Positions 10,154-20,945 of a stretch of 64,000 bases of DNA are shown piece after piece; the stretch's first letter is position 1; each line of letters begins with the position of its first letter. The stretch comes from Diploptera punctata (lineage: Eukaryota; Arthropoda; Insecta; Blattodea; Blaberidae): contig JASPKZ010004202.1 in the NCBI GenBank assembly GCA_030220185.1, forward strand, positions 2,271,001-2,335,000. Reading direction: 5' to 3'. The position numbers and the translations under genes were made by a program. A model generated the notes under the pieces. That model searched no databases. It worked only from the letters and a program-made list of their open reading frames with translations, and was not told the origin of the DNA.

Positions 10154-10963
10154 TATTAATGGCATCATCCAAAATTGGAAAAGAAATGTTAATGTAGGTA
10201 TAAGAATGGACCGTTTTAAAATATTAAACGTTTTAATGTATGCTGACGATGTGGTTATTATTCAACAAAATAATTTGCAGTACTCTTTACATCAATTAAA
10301 TCAGTTATGCCAAGAATATCATTTTATAATATCAAAGGAAGAAACGAAAATAATGGCATTTTGGGGAAGTGAACATATAAGACCAAAAATCACAATAGAC
10401 AACAAACCTCTGGAACATGCAACAAATTTTAATTATTTAGGTTGTAATTTTACTATAAACACAAAAACTGAAAGAGACGTAAATGTAAAACTGTCAATAT
10501 TTCAAATTACATGTGGAACTATACATAGAACATTAAAGAACAAACCAAGAAGAGATACTAGATTGAAGTTTTATAAAACATTGGCAGTTCCTGCATTACT
10601 TTATGGGAGTGAAACTTGGGTTATGACCAAAAAATTACAAATTAGAATACAAAGTGTAGAAATGAACTTCCTTAGAAGAAGAAAATGCTGCACAAGAATG
10701 GATCGGCTAAAGAATGAAAATATAAGAACAGAGTTAAATATATATCCATTAAACGATAACATCAAAGAATATGGAGAAAAATGGTTTAGACATGTAGAAA
10801 GAATGAACGTAACAAGATTACCAAAAGCTACATTTAACTACAAGCCAAGAGGTTCGAGGAATGTAGGAAGGTCAGTGAAAAGATGGACAGAACAACTGTG
10901 AGGCGGAACTGGCATTTTGTCTGCCCGTGAAAGAAGAAGAAGAAGTAGATGATGATGATGATG
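10154..10963 (+). mobile_element. RT-A retrotransposon copy inserted in RT-B
   Basis: The best RT-A copy in the window, bounded by a perfect 14-bp duplication atgatttgagggaa (10140-10153 and 10964-10977). The 5' end is truncated just upstream of the YADD box. The 3' end is a run of GAA then GAT repeats. The 231-codon frame inside is still open, so the insertion is young relative to its host RT-B copy. Confidence 0.9.
10206..10901 (+). pseudogene. reverse transcriptase C-terminal frame of RT-A
   Basis: 231 codons. The catalytic YADD is at residues 12-15, followed by the thumb region (NYLGCNFTINTKTERD), YGSETWVMTKKLQ, EMNFLRRRKCCTRMDR and a C-terminal KPRGSRNVGR box. A full endonuclease-RT protein of this type would be near 1000 residues, so about three quarters are missing from the N-terminus. 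The methionine is an internal residue, not a real start. Confidence 0.85.
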
Positions 10964-11092
10964 ATGATTTGAGGGAAGTAGATTATACAAAGGATGATTG
11001 GAAACCATTAGCTCACAATACAGATGTGTGGAGAGGTTATGTCCGCGCGGCCATGAACTACGGGTTCGATAGTGCCAGTGAGTTAGTTAGAT

Positions 11093-11373
11093 ACTGCAAG
11101 TAAGCAATTGATTTAGATTAATAGTATGAGAAATTCCGATAAGCGCGTGGTTGTAGTTGAATGCTTCAACCGCACCTTTGGTTCCACAAGTTCGTGATGG
11201 TAATTCTAATGATAACATTATTGTATACAATTTGTTGGTCAGTGCAAAGTGTTTCACATGTCAACATTAGGGAATCCCAGGCCAAATGCCAATTTAGTTC
11301 CATAGTATTGATTTCATTGCCGTTTATATCCTCTTCATGTGTTTTATTGATAGACGTAATTCCCATAGTAGAC
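11093..11373. other. no recognised feature
   Basis: Unclassified sequence between the RT-B copy and the foldback element. The 127-codon frame here runs into the foldback arm and is not supported. Confidence 0.4.
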
Positions 11374-11386
11374 TTTCTTGAAACTA

Positions 11387-11735
11387 GTGGAATGCAGGCT
11401 TTCACGGCCGGTAATCATGGTAATAAAAGATTCCGGGCTATGTGGCCGTGGTCTATAACTGGCGTTTCTTCCAGACGTTTCTCCCTCAACTGCGGAGGGC
11501 ATCTTCAGTGGCGAGCGCTTCCAGCTGTTGTTTCTCTGTCGTAGACTCGACTGCGAATGAACAGCAGAAAGAAGCGTCCAGCTTTCTGCTGTTCATTCGC
11601 AGTCTAGTCTACGACAGAGAAACAACAGCTGGAAGCGCTCGCCACTGAAGATGCCCTCCGCAGTTGAGGGAGAAACGTCTGGAAGAAACGCCAGTTATAG
11701 ACCACGGCCACATAGCCCGGAATCTTTTATTACCA
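11387..11735. mobile_element. foldback element, inverted dimer of a probable PLE end
   Basis: Two arms of about 153 bp (11419-11571 and 11582-11734) are almost perfect reverse complements around a 10-bp loop. Each arm carries 'gaagatgccctccgcagttg' and 'gaaacgtctggaagaaac', motifs I associate with the 3' ends of Penelope-like elements. The whole is flanked by tttcttgaaacta at 11374-11386 and 11736-11748, a 13-bp duplication. It entered as one unit. Confidence 0.75.
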
Positions 11736-11851
11736 TTTCTTGAAACTATTCGGTAAAATTACATTAGAATATCCCAACAAGTTACACATAGGGGTCTATG
11801 ACCTATTCTTGTTGATGTGATTCAAAAATTGCAATATCCGACTTAGGATAA

Positions 11852-12095
11852 TTCTATTCTTCTTCTTCTTCTTCTTCTCTTCTTCTTCTTCTTCTTCCTC
11901 CTTTCGAGGATTAGGTCAATGCGACCTGTTCCGGTCTCAAGTCCATCGTTTCCTTGGCCGTCCCAAAGATCTTTTTCCATGTGGTTTATAGGTGTTGATC
12001 TTTTTGGGTAACCTTGAATTGTCCATTCTGGAGATATTTTCAATTGTCGATAAACCAGAAGAGCACAAATACCAATGGAAAGAACATTTAGATAA
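11852..12095 (-). pseudogene. RT-M reverse transcriptase 3' end with 5' inversion
   Basis: The minus-strand part (to about 12045) reads ENISRMDNSRLPKKIN, GKRSLGRPRKRW and ends in a long GAA tail (plus-strand ttc run). Next to it, 12056-12090 reads on the plus strand as HKYQWKEHL, the segment that should precede ENISRMD on the same strand. The 5' piece is therefore inverted, the usual signature of twin priming. Confidence 0.6.
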
Positions 12096-12112
12096 TTCTA
12101 TTAGTATTTCTT

Positions 12113-12512
12113 TTTGTAAGCCCATGTTTTCCCTTCACAGAGATTTAGGCGCTCTCCCCCTACAGGGAAGGATTTGAACCATACTAATTTAGTTACACTT
12201 GTTTTCGTATAGATGTCATTTCGAGTGGTCCATGGTCAGCGTTCCTCCTCATACTGACATCCAGGAAACCAAGGTAGTACTAGGACGGAAAAATTCGATA
12301 AATTTTGCTTAGAGGTCTTTTCATTCAGGCTTAAGGATTTTCTACGAGCTTGAAAATCTTCAGACTCGGGACCCACGGCTTAAAGTCCCTCCCGCAGGAC
12401 TTGCTCCTTGGATTATTTCGTCCTAAAAAATCCATCGACCCCGGCCTGGTTTGAACCCGCGACCCTCGGGACCAGAGGCATGGAGCATAACCATTAGTCC
12501 ACCGCGGTCTAT
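12113..12512 (-). mobile_element. SINE-2, near full length
   Basis: About 400 bp. Starts with the 3' end (gtaagcccatgttttccc), passes the conserved body and ends in a tRNA-like head with box B (gtttgaacccgcgaccc on the plus strand) and box A near 'actagtccacc'. Copies at 15595, 37131, 50205 and 58110 are the same length. Confidence 0.85.
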
Positions 12513-12518
12513 TAGTAC

Positions 12519-12893
12519 TTTAATAATAACTCACTAGTACTATGGAACCCGTAGGTCCATGACCGCAAGAACATAAGCTCGCCATACATTCCTAAACTGA
12601 GCTAATGTTTTCCATTCACCCCCTGTATAATATACTTTCCTCAAATCATAGTTACTATTCTCCTACCTCATTCTTGGCCTATCTAATGGGCGCCTTCCCT
12701 CTGGGTTTTCTACAAGGAGTTTCCATGCTCCTATTTCATTCCCCATTCGTGCAACATGTCCTGCCCATCGCGGCTGAAGAGACTTAACTGTTCTTATTAT
12801 ATTTGGTTTTCTATAAATCTCATATAGCTATCTGTTAATTGTCTTCTCCATTCGCCTGTCTGTTCATCTCTCTTTGGTCCAAAACGACAAAAG
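12519..12893 (-). pseudogene. RT-B 3' fragment
   Basis: Minus-strand copy from the tail to the region before LRWAGH. Several changes in the usually constant tail (for example ggtccatgaccgcaag) mark it as an old copy. Confidence 0.8.
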
Positions 12894-12965
12894 AAGTATA
12901 TGGCAATGGGAGATAAATCAAAAAGATTTGGTTTTAGAAAACGGACATAGAAAAATAAAAGTATA

Positions 12966-13090
12966 CGATCTTCTTCTTCTTCATCACGGTTTAGGCTTAT
13001 TTACTAGCCTGTTCCGGTTCCAATTTGCTGCTGTTTCCATCTTTCCTTTGGTCTTCCCAAAACTTCTTCCTCGTGGTGTTTGCTGTGAAT
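12966..13090 (-). pseudogene. RT-I 3' fragment
   Basis: Begins with the reversed GAA tail and 'cacggtttaggcttatttac', then the reversed GRPRKRWK box. Same family as 19150-19400 and 62173-62460. Confidence 0.7.
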
Positions 13091-13129
13091 TTCTTTTAAA
13101 AAATTAAAATGGTATGGTAATGTCACGGA

Positions 13130-13260
13130 GGTAGATACTAACCGTATATAGTCAGGAACAAATAGTCAATTTACTTAGGGTATTGCATAGCACTCCTCGA
13201 CGTCACAGACTGAATGTGAAGCGAGTGTAGGCGAGATGACACGGCGTTATTTCGCAAATC
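13130..13260 (-). repeat. Rep-4 copy
   Basis: Shares 'gtcaggaacaaatag', 'cactcctcgacg' and 'gcgagtgta' with 36590-36720 in the opposite orientation. Type unknown. Confidence 0.5.
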
Positions 13261-13721
13261 ATTCACAAACGAATCAGGGCAATGTTCCATTGTGCCGGAT
13301 AATAAAACGTGGATAATTTAATTTAATAAATAAACATCGTGGAATTTCATCGAGTAAACACGAAATCAATTATTGATAACTTAAAAATATGTGTATAATT
13401 CATTTGCAAAATACGATATTTCCACATCGTGAATGAAAAAAAGATGAAATTTGTCACGAACATATTAACTTCCATTTTAATCTACCATTAACACAATTTT
13501 TATTCCTGTTTCAATTTCGGGACACTCTGTATGACAAATAATATTAAATATGTTTCTGTTGATGAGAATTGGCCCGAAAACGTTCACCGATAGTGACAGT
13601 TTTGTTTATCAGAACATTGTGTACCTGGTTACATATTGCAGCAATCATCGATAGTTATGAAAATAATAATAATACTAGAAATATGTCATAATGTCATACA
13701 TAGGCCCACTTTCAAATAAAA

Positions 13722-14300
13722 TATCTAAACACTTTAAAAAGTTGAACATTAATGTGGCATTTAAAACTAATAAAACTTTACAAAACACAATAAAAAACAA
13801 TTAAACCAAAATAAAAAATAAAAATTATCAGGTGTATATAAATTGAAGTGTGGCACATGTGACAATGTCTATATAAGACAAACTGGTAGACTTTTATATC
13901 TCGGATAAAGTAACACATGAGAGCATATAACAGAAATTTAGAATATTCAAAATATGCTAACCACCTATCGCAATTTAATCATTATTTCGATCCAAATTTT
14001 GAAATTTTACATGTTTGTGATAAGGGTAAGAAGTTGGACCTTTTGGACGCTGTAGAAATAAATAAATAAATTGAAAAGTAGTAATAAACTGTTAAATTCA
14101 CAACATGATTTGAATAAATCGCCTTTGTTAAATTAAAAAATTTAAATAAATTATTGTTGTATTGTTGCTTAGATCAGTTGGAACACAATTCATAATTTGC
14201 TAACATGTCTGAAGAAGGCACAGTGTACCGAAACAGCTGTCACTGAATATATCTTAATAAATATAAAAATCAAATAAAAATAAGTTTTATATTTATTGAA
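13722..14300 (+). pseudogene. Penelope-like element 3' part, GIY-YIG endonuclease relic
   Basis: Reads FKKLNINVAFKTNKTLQ, then GVYKLKCGTCDNVYIRQTGR, then NHHFDPNFEILHVCDKG-like sequence with frameshifts. GVY-YIR stands for the GIY-YIG core, with the CxxC between the two halves that is typical of PLEs. The YIG glycine is lost and stops follow, so it is inactive. The 3' part carries 'ctgaagaaggc' and 'cgaaacagctgt'. Confidence 0.75.
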
Positions 14301-14351
14301 TTAATAAGTATGGATTTTCATCAAGTAAACACCAACTCGATTGATTATTTA

Positions 14352-15010
14352 ATACTATCGTCATCATCATCATCATAGTACATTCACGAATTTAGGCCAT
14401 TTGTTGACCTGTTTCGGCCTCAAGAGAAACACCATCCAAAAGTCTTTTGAGTGGACGTCCTGGTCTTCTTCTTCCTGCAGGTTGATATCTTAACATTTGT
14501 TTGGGTATTCTGTGATCTTCCATTCGATGAACATGTTGCATCCATCTTGACTTATAATTAGAAATTTTGTTTTCTAAAGGTTCCATGTGTAATTCTTCTA
14601 AGATGTATTCATTTTTTTTTTTGTGATCTAGTAGTGTGTATCCTGCAGTCCTCCGAAGGTATCTCATTTCAGCAGATCTAAGTCTCTGTATATCCTTCTG
14701 TTTCAACGTCCATACTTCGCTATCATACAAAAGAGTTGGATGAGCCAGTATTTTATACACTTTCAGTCTTGAATGTTTTTGGACTAACTGTGGCTTGAAG
14801 ATAGAATTTATTAACCCTAAAATTCTTAAAAATTTAGATATTTTTCCATTTACTTCCTTTTCTTCTTCATATGAGGTATTGCATCCTAGATACGTAAAAT
14901 TATTCATCTGCTCCAAAATTTTATTGTCCAGTACAATTTTACTTCTGACAGGATATACACCTTGAAATGCCATAATTTTTGTTTTTTCTGTAGATATCTT
15001 ATTATTTAAT
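14352..15010 (-). pseudogene. RT-D retrotransposon 3' fragment
   Basis: A 193-codon minus frame (14392-14973) shows NNFTYLGCNTSYEEEKEVN, HPTLLYDSEVWTLKQKD, AEMRYLRRTAGYTLLDH, QHVHRMEDHRIPKQMLRY and GRRRPGRPLKR. The 3' end is a GAT-repeat tail. It lacks everything upstream of the RT thumb. Copies at 27941, 32090 and 47509. Confidence 0.85.
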
Positions 15011-15594
15011 ACTAGTGCAGATTAAACAAAGGAAAAACATACGGCGACTTGGTGACGTGAAATAAGGAGGCGAGATTGGAGTTAAGGTGAAGGCCACGTC
15101 CTTAAACGAAAACAATGTGTAGCTCTGCGGATGTCTTCATTTTTAACAACTTGCCTATTCACTACTTACATCGTTTCATAAATTCAAACAAGACAAAGCC
15201 AAATGGTTATTTAATATTATACTGTATTCAATGCAAATATATCTGTGGCCACGGGAATAAATTAATTGGAAATAGTACATATATGCGAGGTTGGCAAGTG
15301 ATTGTTACAGAAACAAACTAATTTTCAAAAACTGAGCGATAACGAGCTTTCTAATTTCCGAGATTCTGTAAAACACTTCACAAACGTGCGTTGTACATTA
15401 TTTTTTGCGCGATGATGGTTTTCAAAATAATAAATAATAGTAAAATAACATTTTTGTAGGAAATATTTACGTTCATTATAAACAACTGACTAACGTTAAC
15501 AGTGTGGGCAATGTTTATTAGTTGAGACTACAGCAGGCCATGACACCAATCAGTTATAAAATGGTGGCAAGTACGTATTTATTGTTTTATGTAT
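15011..15594. other. no recognised feature
   Basis: Contains a 68-codon frame (15115-15321) with no recognisable motif. Confidence 0.4.
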
Positions 15595-15991
15595 TGTAAG
15601 CCCATGTTTTCCCTTTACAGAGATTTAGGCGCTCTCACCCTACAGGGAAAAATTTGAACCATACTAATTTAATTACACTTGTTTTCGTATAGATGTCATT
15701 TGAGTGGTCCGTGGTCAGCGTTCCGCCTCATACTGACATCTAGGAAACCAAGGTAGTACTAGGACGGAAAAATTCGGTAAATTTTGCTTAGAGGCCTTTT
15801 GGTTCAGGCTTAAGGATCTTTTACGAGCCTGAAAATCTTCAGACTCGGGACCCACGGCTTAAAGTCCCTCCCGGAGGACTTGCTCCTTGGATTTTTTCCG
15901 TCCTAAAAAATCCATCGACCCCGGCCGGGTTTGAACCCGCGACCCTCGGGACCAGAGGCAAGGAGCATAACCACTAGACCACCGCGGCCGA
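15595..15991 (-). mobile_element. SINE-2, full length
   Basis: Near-identical in layout to 12113-12512, with intact box B (gtttgaacccgcgac) and 3' end. The clean reversed head ends in 'ccaccgcggccg'. Confidence 0.85.
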
Positions 15992-17094
15992 CTGTTTTAT
16001 ACTGTGTCAAATAAAGTTCAGTTCATTTAAAATGCAGTGATTTGTTTCATATAATGTATATTAACACTACCTATTGGATATAATTTTGTATATACATTGT
16101 ACGTAGCATACATAAAGGGCAGTGGGTTTACTTCCCGCACGAGGTTTGTGATATTTAATATTACAGTATATTTATTTAGGTTGGCAACCTCGAAATGTAG
16201 GAAGTTGAACTTTCAATCATGGTCGCCATTGCAAAAAAGTATTATTGATCATCTCCAAAGCCTTCTGTGATGAAGTTGATAAAGCAGAACTCTAATACAG
16301 TTGCTTACTGTCAGAGTTATAGAACATTTGATTCTTGTTATATCGTAAGAAAAGTAGTGATTTTTTATTTCAATTATTTAGTCCCTATGGACACATATGG
16401 TATATAAAAGTCTTAAGATGTGTCAAAAGTGGCCATAGCTACATACCACCATACTGCATGAAAACTGTATAAAAATCCAGGCTGATTCAATAAATTAATG
16501 TTGCACAACTCTTGGGGCCAGTTTCTTCAACAGATGTTAAAAATATGCTAAATAGCTAGATACTGTAGCAGGCTGCCGTGGGTCTTTTTTTTTTTGCAAT
16601 AAAAACAACACAGATAATTACGTAAAACTCCACAATAACTTTATCTAATTTTATAAATTCTCAGTGAAATTTCACTCATAAATTGCTGTAATAATTAATT
16701 TTGCTTTAAAGTTTATCTACAGTCTACTGTATCGCTGTCACAACACGACTAACTCAATTCCGAACCTGGCAACATTTATATATGCTGAGGAAAGAAATAT
16801 CTGGGCTCCCAATTGAGACTTTTCTCGTATGGAAGCTTCTGGCATCGAACCTTCCTGACATAGAGGATGCAGGCTTGGAGAATTTTCTGGAGTGAAAGTC
16901 TTTACGCATCGATCGCTTTGCGCGGGCCTTTCGACTCGTGAGTCAACGAAACATGTATCTACTTCCGCCAATGCGAGACCACTATTCTCGTCGTCACCCG
17001 CGAAATTTTTTACGATGCGTCACAGTATTTAATAAATTTACGCAAATAGGGTCTGTCAAAGTGACAAAGTATATTTGACAAAAAGAGAATTTTC
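15992..17094. other. no recognised feature
   Basis: About 1.1 kb with no match to other repeats here and no coding motif. The 77-codon minus frame at 16738-16971 is unrecognised. Confidence 0.4.
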
Positions 17095-17275
17095 CCGTCC
17101 TAGTACTACCTTGGTTTCCTAGATGTCAGTATGAGGCGAAACGCTGACCACGGACTATTCAAATGACATCTATACGAAAACAAGTGTAACTAAATTAGTA
17201 TGGTTAAATTTCTTCCCTTTAGGGGAGAGCGCCTAAATCTCTGTTAAGGGAAACATGGGCTTACAAGAAGAAGAA
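17095..17275 (+). mobile_element. SINE-2, 5'-truncated
   Basis: Only the 3' half is present (tagtactaccttggtttc through gggcttacaagaag). The tRNA-like head is missing. The AAG-rich 3' end merges with the RT-J piece. Confidence 0.8.
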
Positions 17276-17299
17276 AAAGAAGAAGAAAAAAGGAAAATA

Positions 17300-17560
17300 G
17301 TAAAAACATTAGATAATACAGAAGAAAAACGAAGATATAAGAACAGAACTTAGTATATTTAATCTCTGTGAAATAATAAAATATTATCAAAATGCTTATC
17401 TTCAGCACGTATTACGAATGAATGAACAGCGCATACCAAGAAGAATGTATAATTATAAACCAAAAGGTAGAAGAAGTTGGGAAGATCATTGAAGAGATGG
17501 AAGGACCAATTCGACCTGTAATGAGATCGGAACACGCCATTGGGTTTGATCCTTGTTGTT
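17300..17560 (+). pseudogene. RT-J reverse transcriptase 3' fragment
   Basis: Across two frames reads EDIRTELSIFNLCEIIKYY, QHVLRMNEQRIPRRMYNYKP and KGRRSW, then a decayed W-K-D-Q end. A single copy of this family is present in the window. Confidence 0.6.
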
Positions 17561-17854
17561 GCTGATAATGATAATACAAAGGCAATACATATTTGTTTTG
17601 AATTTATGTAATAGGCATAGAACAAGATGAAAGTAGAATGTATATGAAAGGGTAATTCTGAATAAAGGGGAAAATCAAGAACTAGGATTTGGAGACTGAC
17701 CATATAGATGATTTCTTAAGATGGAGATAGAGCCCTTCAATGTGGCTGTTCCAATTTGAGCTATGAATATTCACCAGTTCCTAGTTGCTTCAGGATTTTT
17801 TTTTCTCTAGCGCCTACAAGTAAACCTTATTACTAGGCCTATATATACCCGTAT
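17561..17854. other. no recognised feature
   Basis: The 114-codon minus frame spanning this area is compositionally hydrophobic but shows no motif and overlaps RT-J antisense. Confidence 0.4.
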
Positions 17855-18270
17855 ATATACCTTTCTTCTCTAAATTCACTTCAGCTGGTTGTTTAAGACT
17901 GGAGTCAAAACGTACTGTAAGTCCGATGATGAGACGGAATTGTTGGTTGTATTAACAATCATATCAATACCATATGTACTGTCATTCTCAGCTATCCCGT
18001 GAACTTCTTCGTGGACCGTAAGGTTTTTCGATCGAAAAGTTGCAGAGATAAGATCTCTTACTCTGTTGTGCCTAATGATATGTTTCTTTGAAGGGGCAAG
18101 ATACCAAGACGTGGGCAAGAGTTTCAGGCTCGTTGAGGCAGCGCCTACAACCTTTATTGCCCTGGGAGCTACCTGGTAACGCACACACATTTGCCTCATT
18201 TCGATGGCATCTCTCCATTCAGAAGACGTTAGATTGATCCTCTTTCTAACCGAAAGATTTGCTGGAGTAT
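17855..18270 (-). pseudogene. R2-like LINE C-terminal zinc motif and endonuclease relic
   Basis: Minus strand, two frameshifts. Order: LTSSEWRDAIEMR, then CRRCLNEPETLAHVLVSCPF (a C-x2-C...H...C knuckle), then RHNRVRDLISATF, VHEEVHGIAENDS and IDMI, then LTVRFDSSLKQPAEV. This order of knuckle followed by a PD-(D/E)XK-type restriction-like endonuclease is the C-terminus of R2/R4/NeSL-type LINEs as I recall it. The longest unbroken frame is 17876-18199. Confidence 0.75.
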
Positions 18271-18483
18271 ATCCTTAATACAGAAGCACACCCTTTCCTC
18301 TATGCGGAATATTTTTCAAATTCGTGTTGCCTCAATTGTTCTCTGGTTTTCTTTCGTGTTATTGGAGAATCTTCATGATTATGGTGTTTTGGGTTTGTAC
18401 ATACATTTAGATTTCTCCTGTCAAATCAAGACTACGGTTGATATGAGAATTACCAGAATGTAGCAGCTTCTTATAGGAATTTA

Positions 18484-18788
18484 TAGTAAAGTAAGTAAAG
18501 TGATCCCACAACAGGCCCGGAGGCCCTTGGGATAGTAGGAGGTTAAGGCTCCCACTTTTTCTAGACAATCGGCACTTTATGTCAGCCGGGTTGTCAGCCC
18601 TGCGTGACGGCCGCCTTTACCCCAGAACAAGTGTCTGGTACTCATTTCCGTTAGAGGCTGAGTCGACCCCAGGGCCATAGTGCCGCCAGAGGGTTTGGGT
18701 CAGTTTAAAAATCCTGACCCCAACGGGACTTGAACCCTCGACCCTCCGGCTTGTAGCTCAGTGCCTTAACCACTACGCTACAAGCTGA
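18484..18788 (-). mobile_element. SINE-3 (tRNA-headed)
   Basis: About 300 bp. Minus-strand copy with a box B reading ggacttgaaccct and box A near 'aaccactacgct' on the plus strand. The 3' end is 'agtaaagtgatcccac'. Near-identical to 46352-46650. Confidence 0.85.
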
Positions 18789-18790
18789 AG

Positions 18791-19149
18791 AAATGCTTCC
18801 CATGTCATCCTGAAAACCTCCAATCCTTTGTATTTTTGGGAAGGGTGTTTCATGCAATCAGAGGTTTCAAGAAGTAACTGGATAACTCCTTTAAGGACAC
18901 TTCTAATCTTTATGTCAGCATCAGAAAGAAATGTCATTAGTATGTTTTGGAGAGAAAATGTTTGAAACAGAGAGATGAATGTAGGACAAATGCATTCTGA
19001 CAATTTTTTTAGCCCACTTATGTTTTATATTAAATTACTGATTTGTTCAATCAACAATTTTTATCATTATTTTTATTTTATGTTAACTTCACATTCCGTC
19101 CAATTAATATTATATTGTAATCCATCACCACTTAAATATAAATTGCTTC
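18791..19149. other. no recognised feature
   Basis: Minor frames only (18773-19003 minus). Confidence 0.4.
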
Positions 19150-19400
19150 TTGGTCTTCTTCTTCTTCTTCACGGTTTAGGCTTATTTACTAGCCTGTTCC
19201 GGCTCCAAATTGCTGCTCTTTCCATTTTTTCTTTGGTTTTCCCAAACTTCTTCATCCTCGTGGTGAATAGCTGTATGCTGCTTTTGGTATTCTATTCTCA
19301 GTCACCCTTGCCAAATGTTATTTCCAGTTTGTTCTGTATTTCTCTATTGTTGTGTTTAATTCCTTTACTTTTAGTTGTTGTGTTATACATTTTTGGTAAG
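19150..19400 (-). pseudogene. RT-I reverse transcriptase 3' fragment
   Basis: Reversed GAA tail, then the reversed GRPRKR box and HLARM region with frameshifts. The 62173 copy shows the intact reading. Overlapping plus-strand hydrophobic frame 18975-19418 is its antisense shadow. Confidence 0.7.
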
Positions 19401-20290
19401 GTTGAAAAACAGGAGTAGATGTTATAATTTCAAATTTAGATTGAACATCTAGCATAACTTTGCTGGGATCAAACTGGTCTAATGTGGCATGTAAAAAAAT
19501 ACTTTAAGGTGAGAGGTAAAGTAAGATAAATAAAGAGAGAAAAAAAGCTCTTAAAATTTCATTATTACCTCAACCTATTATACTTTTGTATGATCAATAT
19601 ATTGTATGGCCGATGTATCATCTTAGAATTATAACTTTCTTACGATTTAAGGTATCAAGTTGTATTTGCTGTAAATTTGTATTTGCTTTGATCGGGATAT
19701 CATTGTTCATATCCCGGTACAGGTATAAATGTTTCTCTTAAAATCTAATTTATTACTTTTATTTTTTTAACAAGACCACCTGGTACAATTAATTAATTTT
19801 AAATATAACAATATGTATTGAGTCATTCATTATTTTGAATTCTGGTTGGATGGGCGTAGCCGGAAATTGTGACATGTGAAGGACGTAGCTGAATAATTTA
19901 GTGAGAACACTTTGTACCTCAATTATATTTCGAACGACACATTTTCGGATTTATGTGTAAGCGCTGCACTCATGAACGAATTGAAGTAGACCTATACAGT
20001 CAAACCCGTGTACAGGGTACAAATTAATTATATCAAAGAAATACACCTGGTTGTACAGAGATGCAGACAAGAATATTTGACAGGAAACTAAAATTTGATG
20101 CCATAGTTCCATCAAAGCTGTGGAAAATGTGTTGCATTTTTTCATGTATTACATTTTTATTTTATTAGTTTTGTCTCGTCATTCATTCGGGGAGGCCCAC
20201 CATGTCCTTGTGTGGTCATAAAAAGTTTGTTATCCACAGTTCAAAATCACTTTCTTGACAGGTTGTGTCGCTGTGGCTTGTAAAATGTAC
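19401..20290. other. no recognised feature
   Basis: Roughly 0.9 kb of AT-rich sequence without a coding motif or internal repeat match. Confidence 0.4.
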
Positions 20291-20551
20291 AGCCTTTGAA
20301 ATAATTGATGGTGCACAGATAATTTTCAAGACTCAGAACGAAGCCACTGCGCATGATCAGAGATCAGCTATTTGGTTCACAAGTATACAACTATTTGAGA
20401 AACTAAAATCCGTTCTATTTCGTTGTGTGTCTGCAATGCAAAATAATTTCGTGTAAATAAGTAGTGCGGTAAATACTGAAAATAAAACAATGCAAAGCAA
20501 ATGAAACAAAAGAAAGAAAATTAATTGAAATAAGGACGTGAAATAAGGAGG

Positions 20552-20555
<4 letters not shown>

Positions 20556-20621
<66 letters not shown>
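20556..20621. repeat. (AG)n microsatellite
   Basis: About 33 AG units. The partner copy of Rep-3 has only a few units at the same place. Confidence 0.95.
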
Positions 20622-20623
<2 letters not shown>

Positions 20624-20881
20624 CATGGCAGCGGGATCAAACACGCGACCTTATACACCGGAAACAGAAGTTCCCTCCACTAGACCACAACCATCCCTGC
20701 TAGGAATTGCCTGCATGAAGCGATGCAATACTCCAGGACTTACTTGTATAATGAAATTAGATATGATCTTCACTTAATTTAAATTCATCAAACGCGTTTT
20801 GTATTAGTAGTGGAAATAAATAATTTTGTGATGCCATGTGTTTTGTAAACAAAGTAATGAGACGTTATAATCGTTATTCAT

Positions 20882-20942
<61 letters not shown>

Positions 20943-20945
20943 TTG
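20882..20945. repeat. (TA)n-(TG)n compound microsatellite
   Basis: TA run followed directly by a TG run inside Rep-3. Confidence 0.95.

Larger units (their letters stand above)
9111..11092 (+). pseudogene. long RT-B copy with two later insertions
   Basis: Pieces 9111-9464, 9808-10153 and 10964-11092 are consecutive parts of one RT-B element. They run from the codons just after the catalytic YADD region (ADSEE-LLKANTHTLLS equivalents) to the 3' tail. The coding frame is full of stops. SINE-1 (9465-9807) and RT-A (10154-10963) interrupt it with recognisable target duplications. Confidence 0.8.

Noticed and set aside
11161..11648. Plus frames over the foldback element
   Set aside because: They read palindrome arms and have no motif.
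18975..19418. 147-codon hydrophobic plus frame
   Set aside because: Mostly the antisense of an RT-I fragment. The hydrophobicity comes from reversed basic/glutamate-rich codons.
20357..20644. Minus frame with a long SLSLSL run
   Set aside because: Translation of the (AG)n tract.
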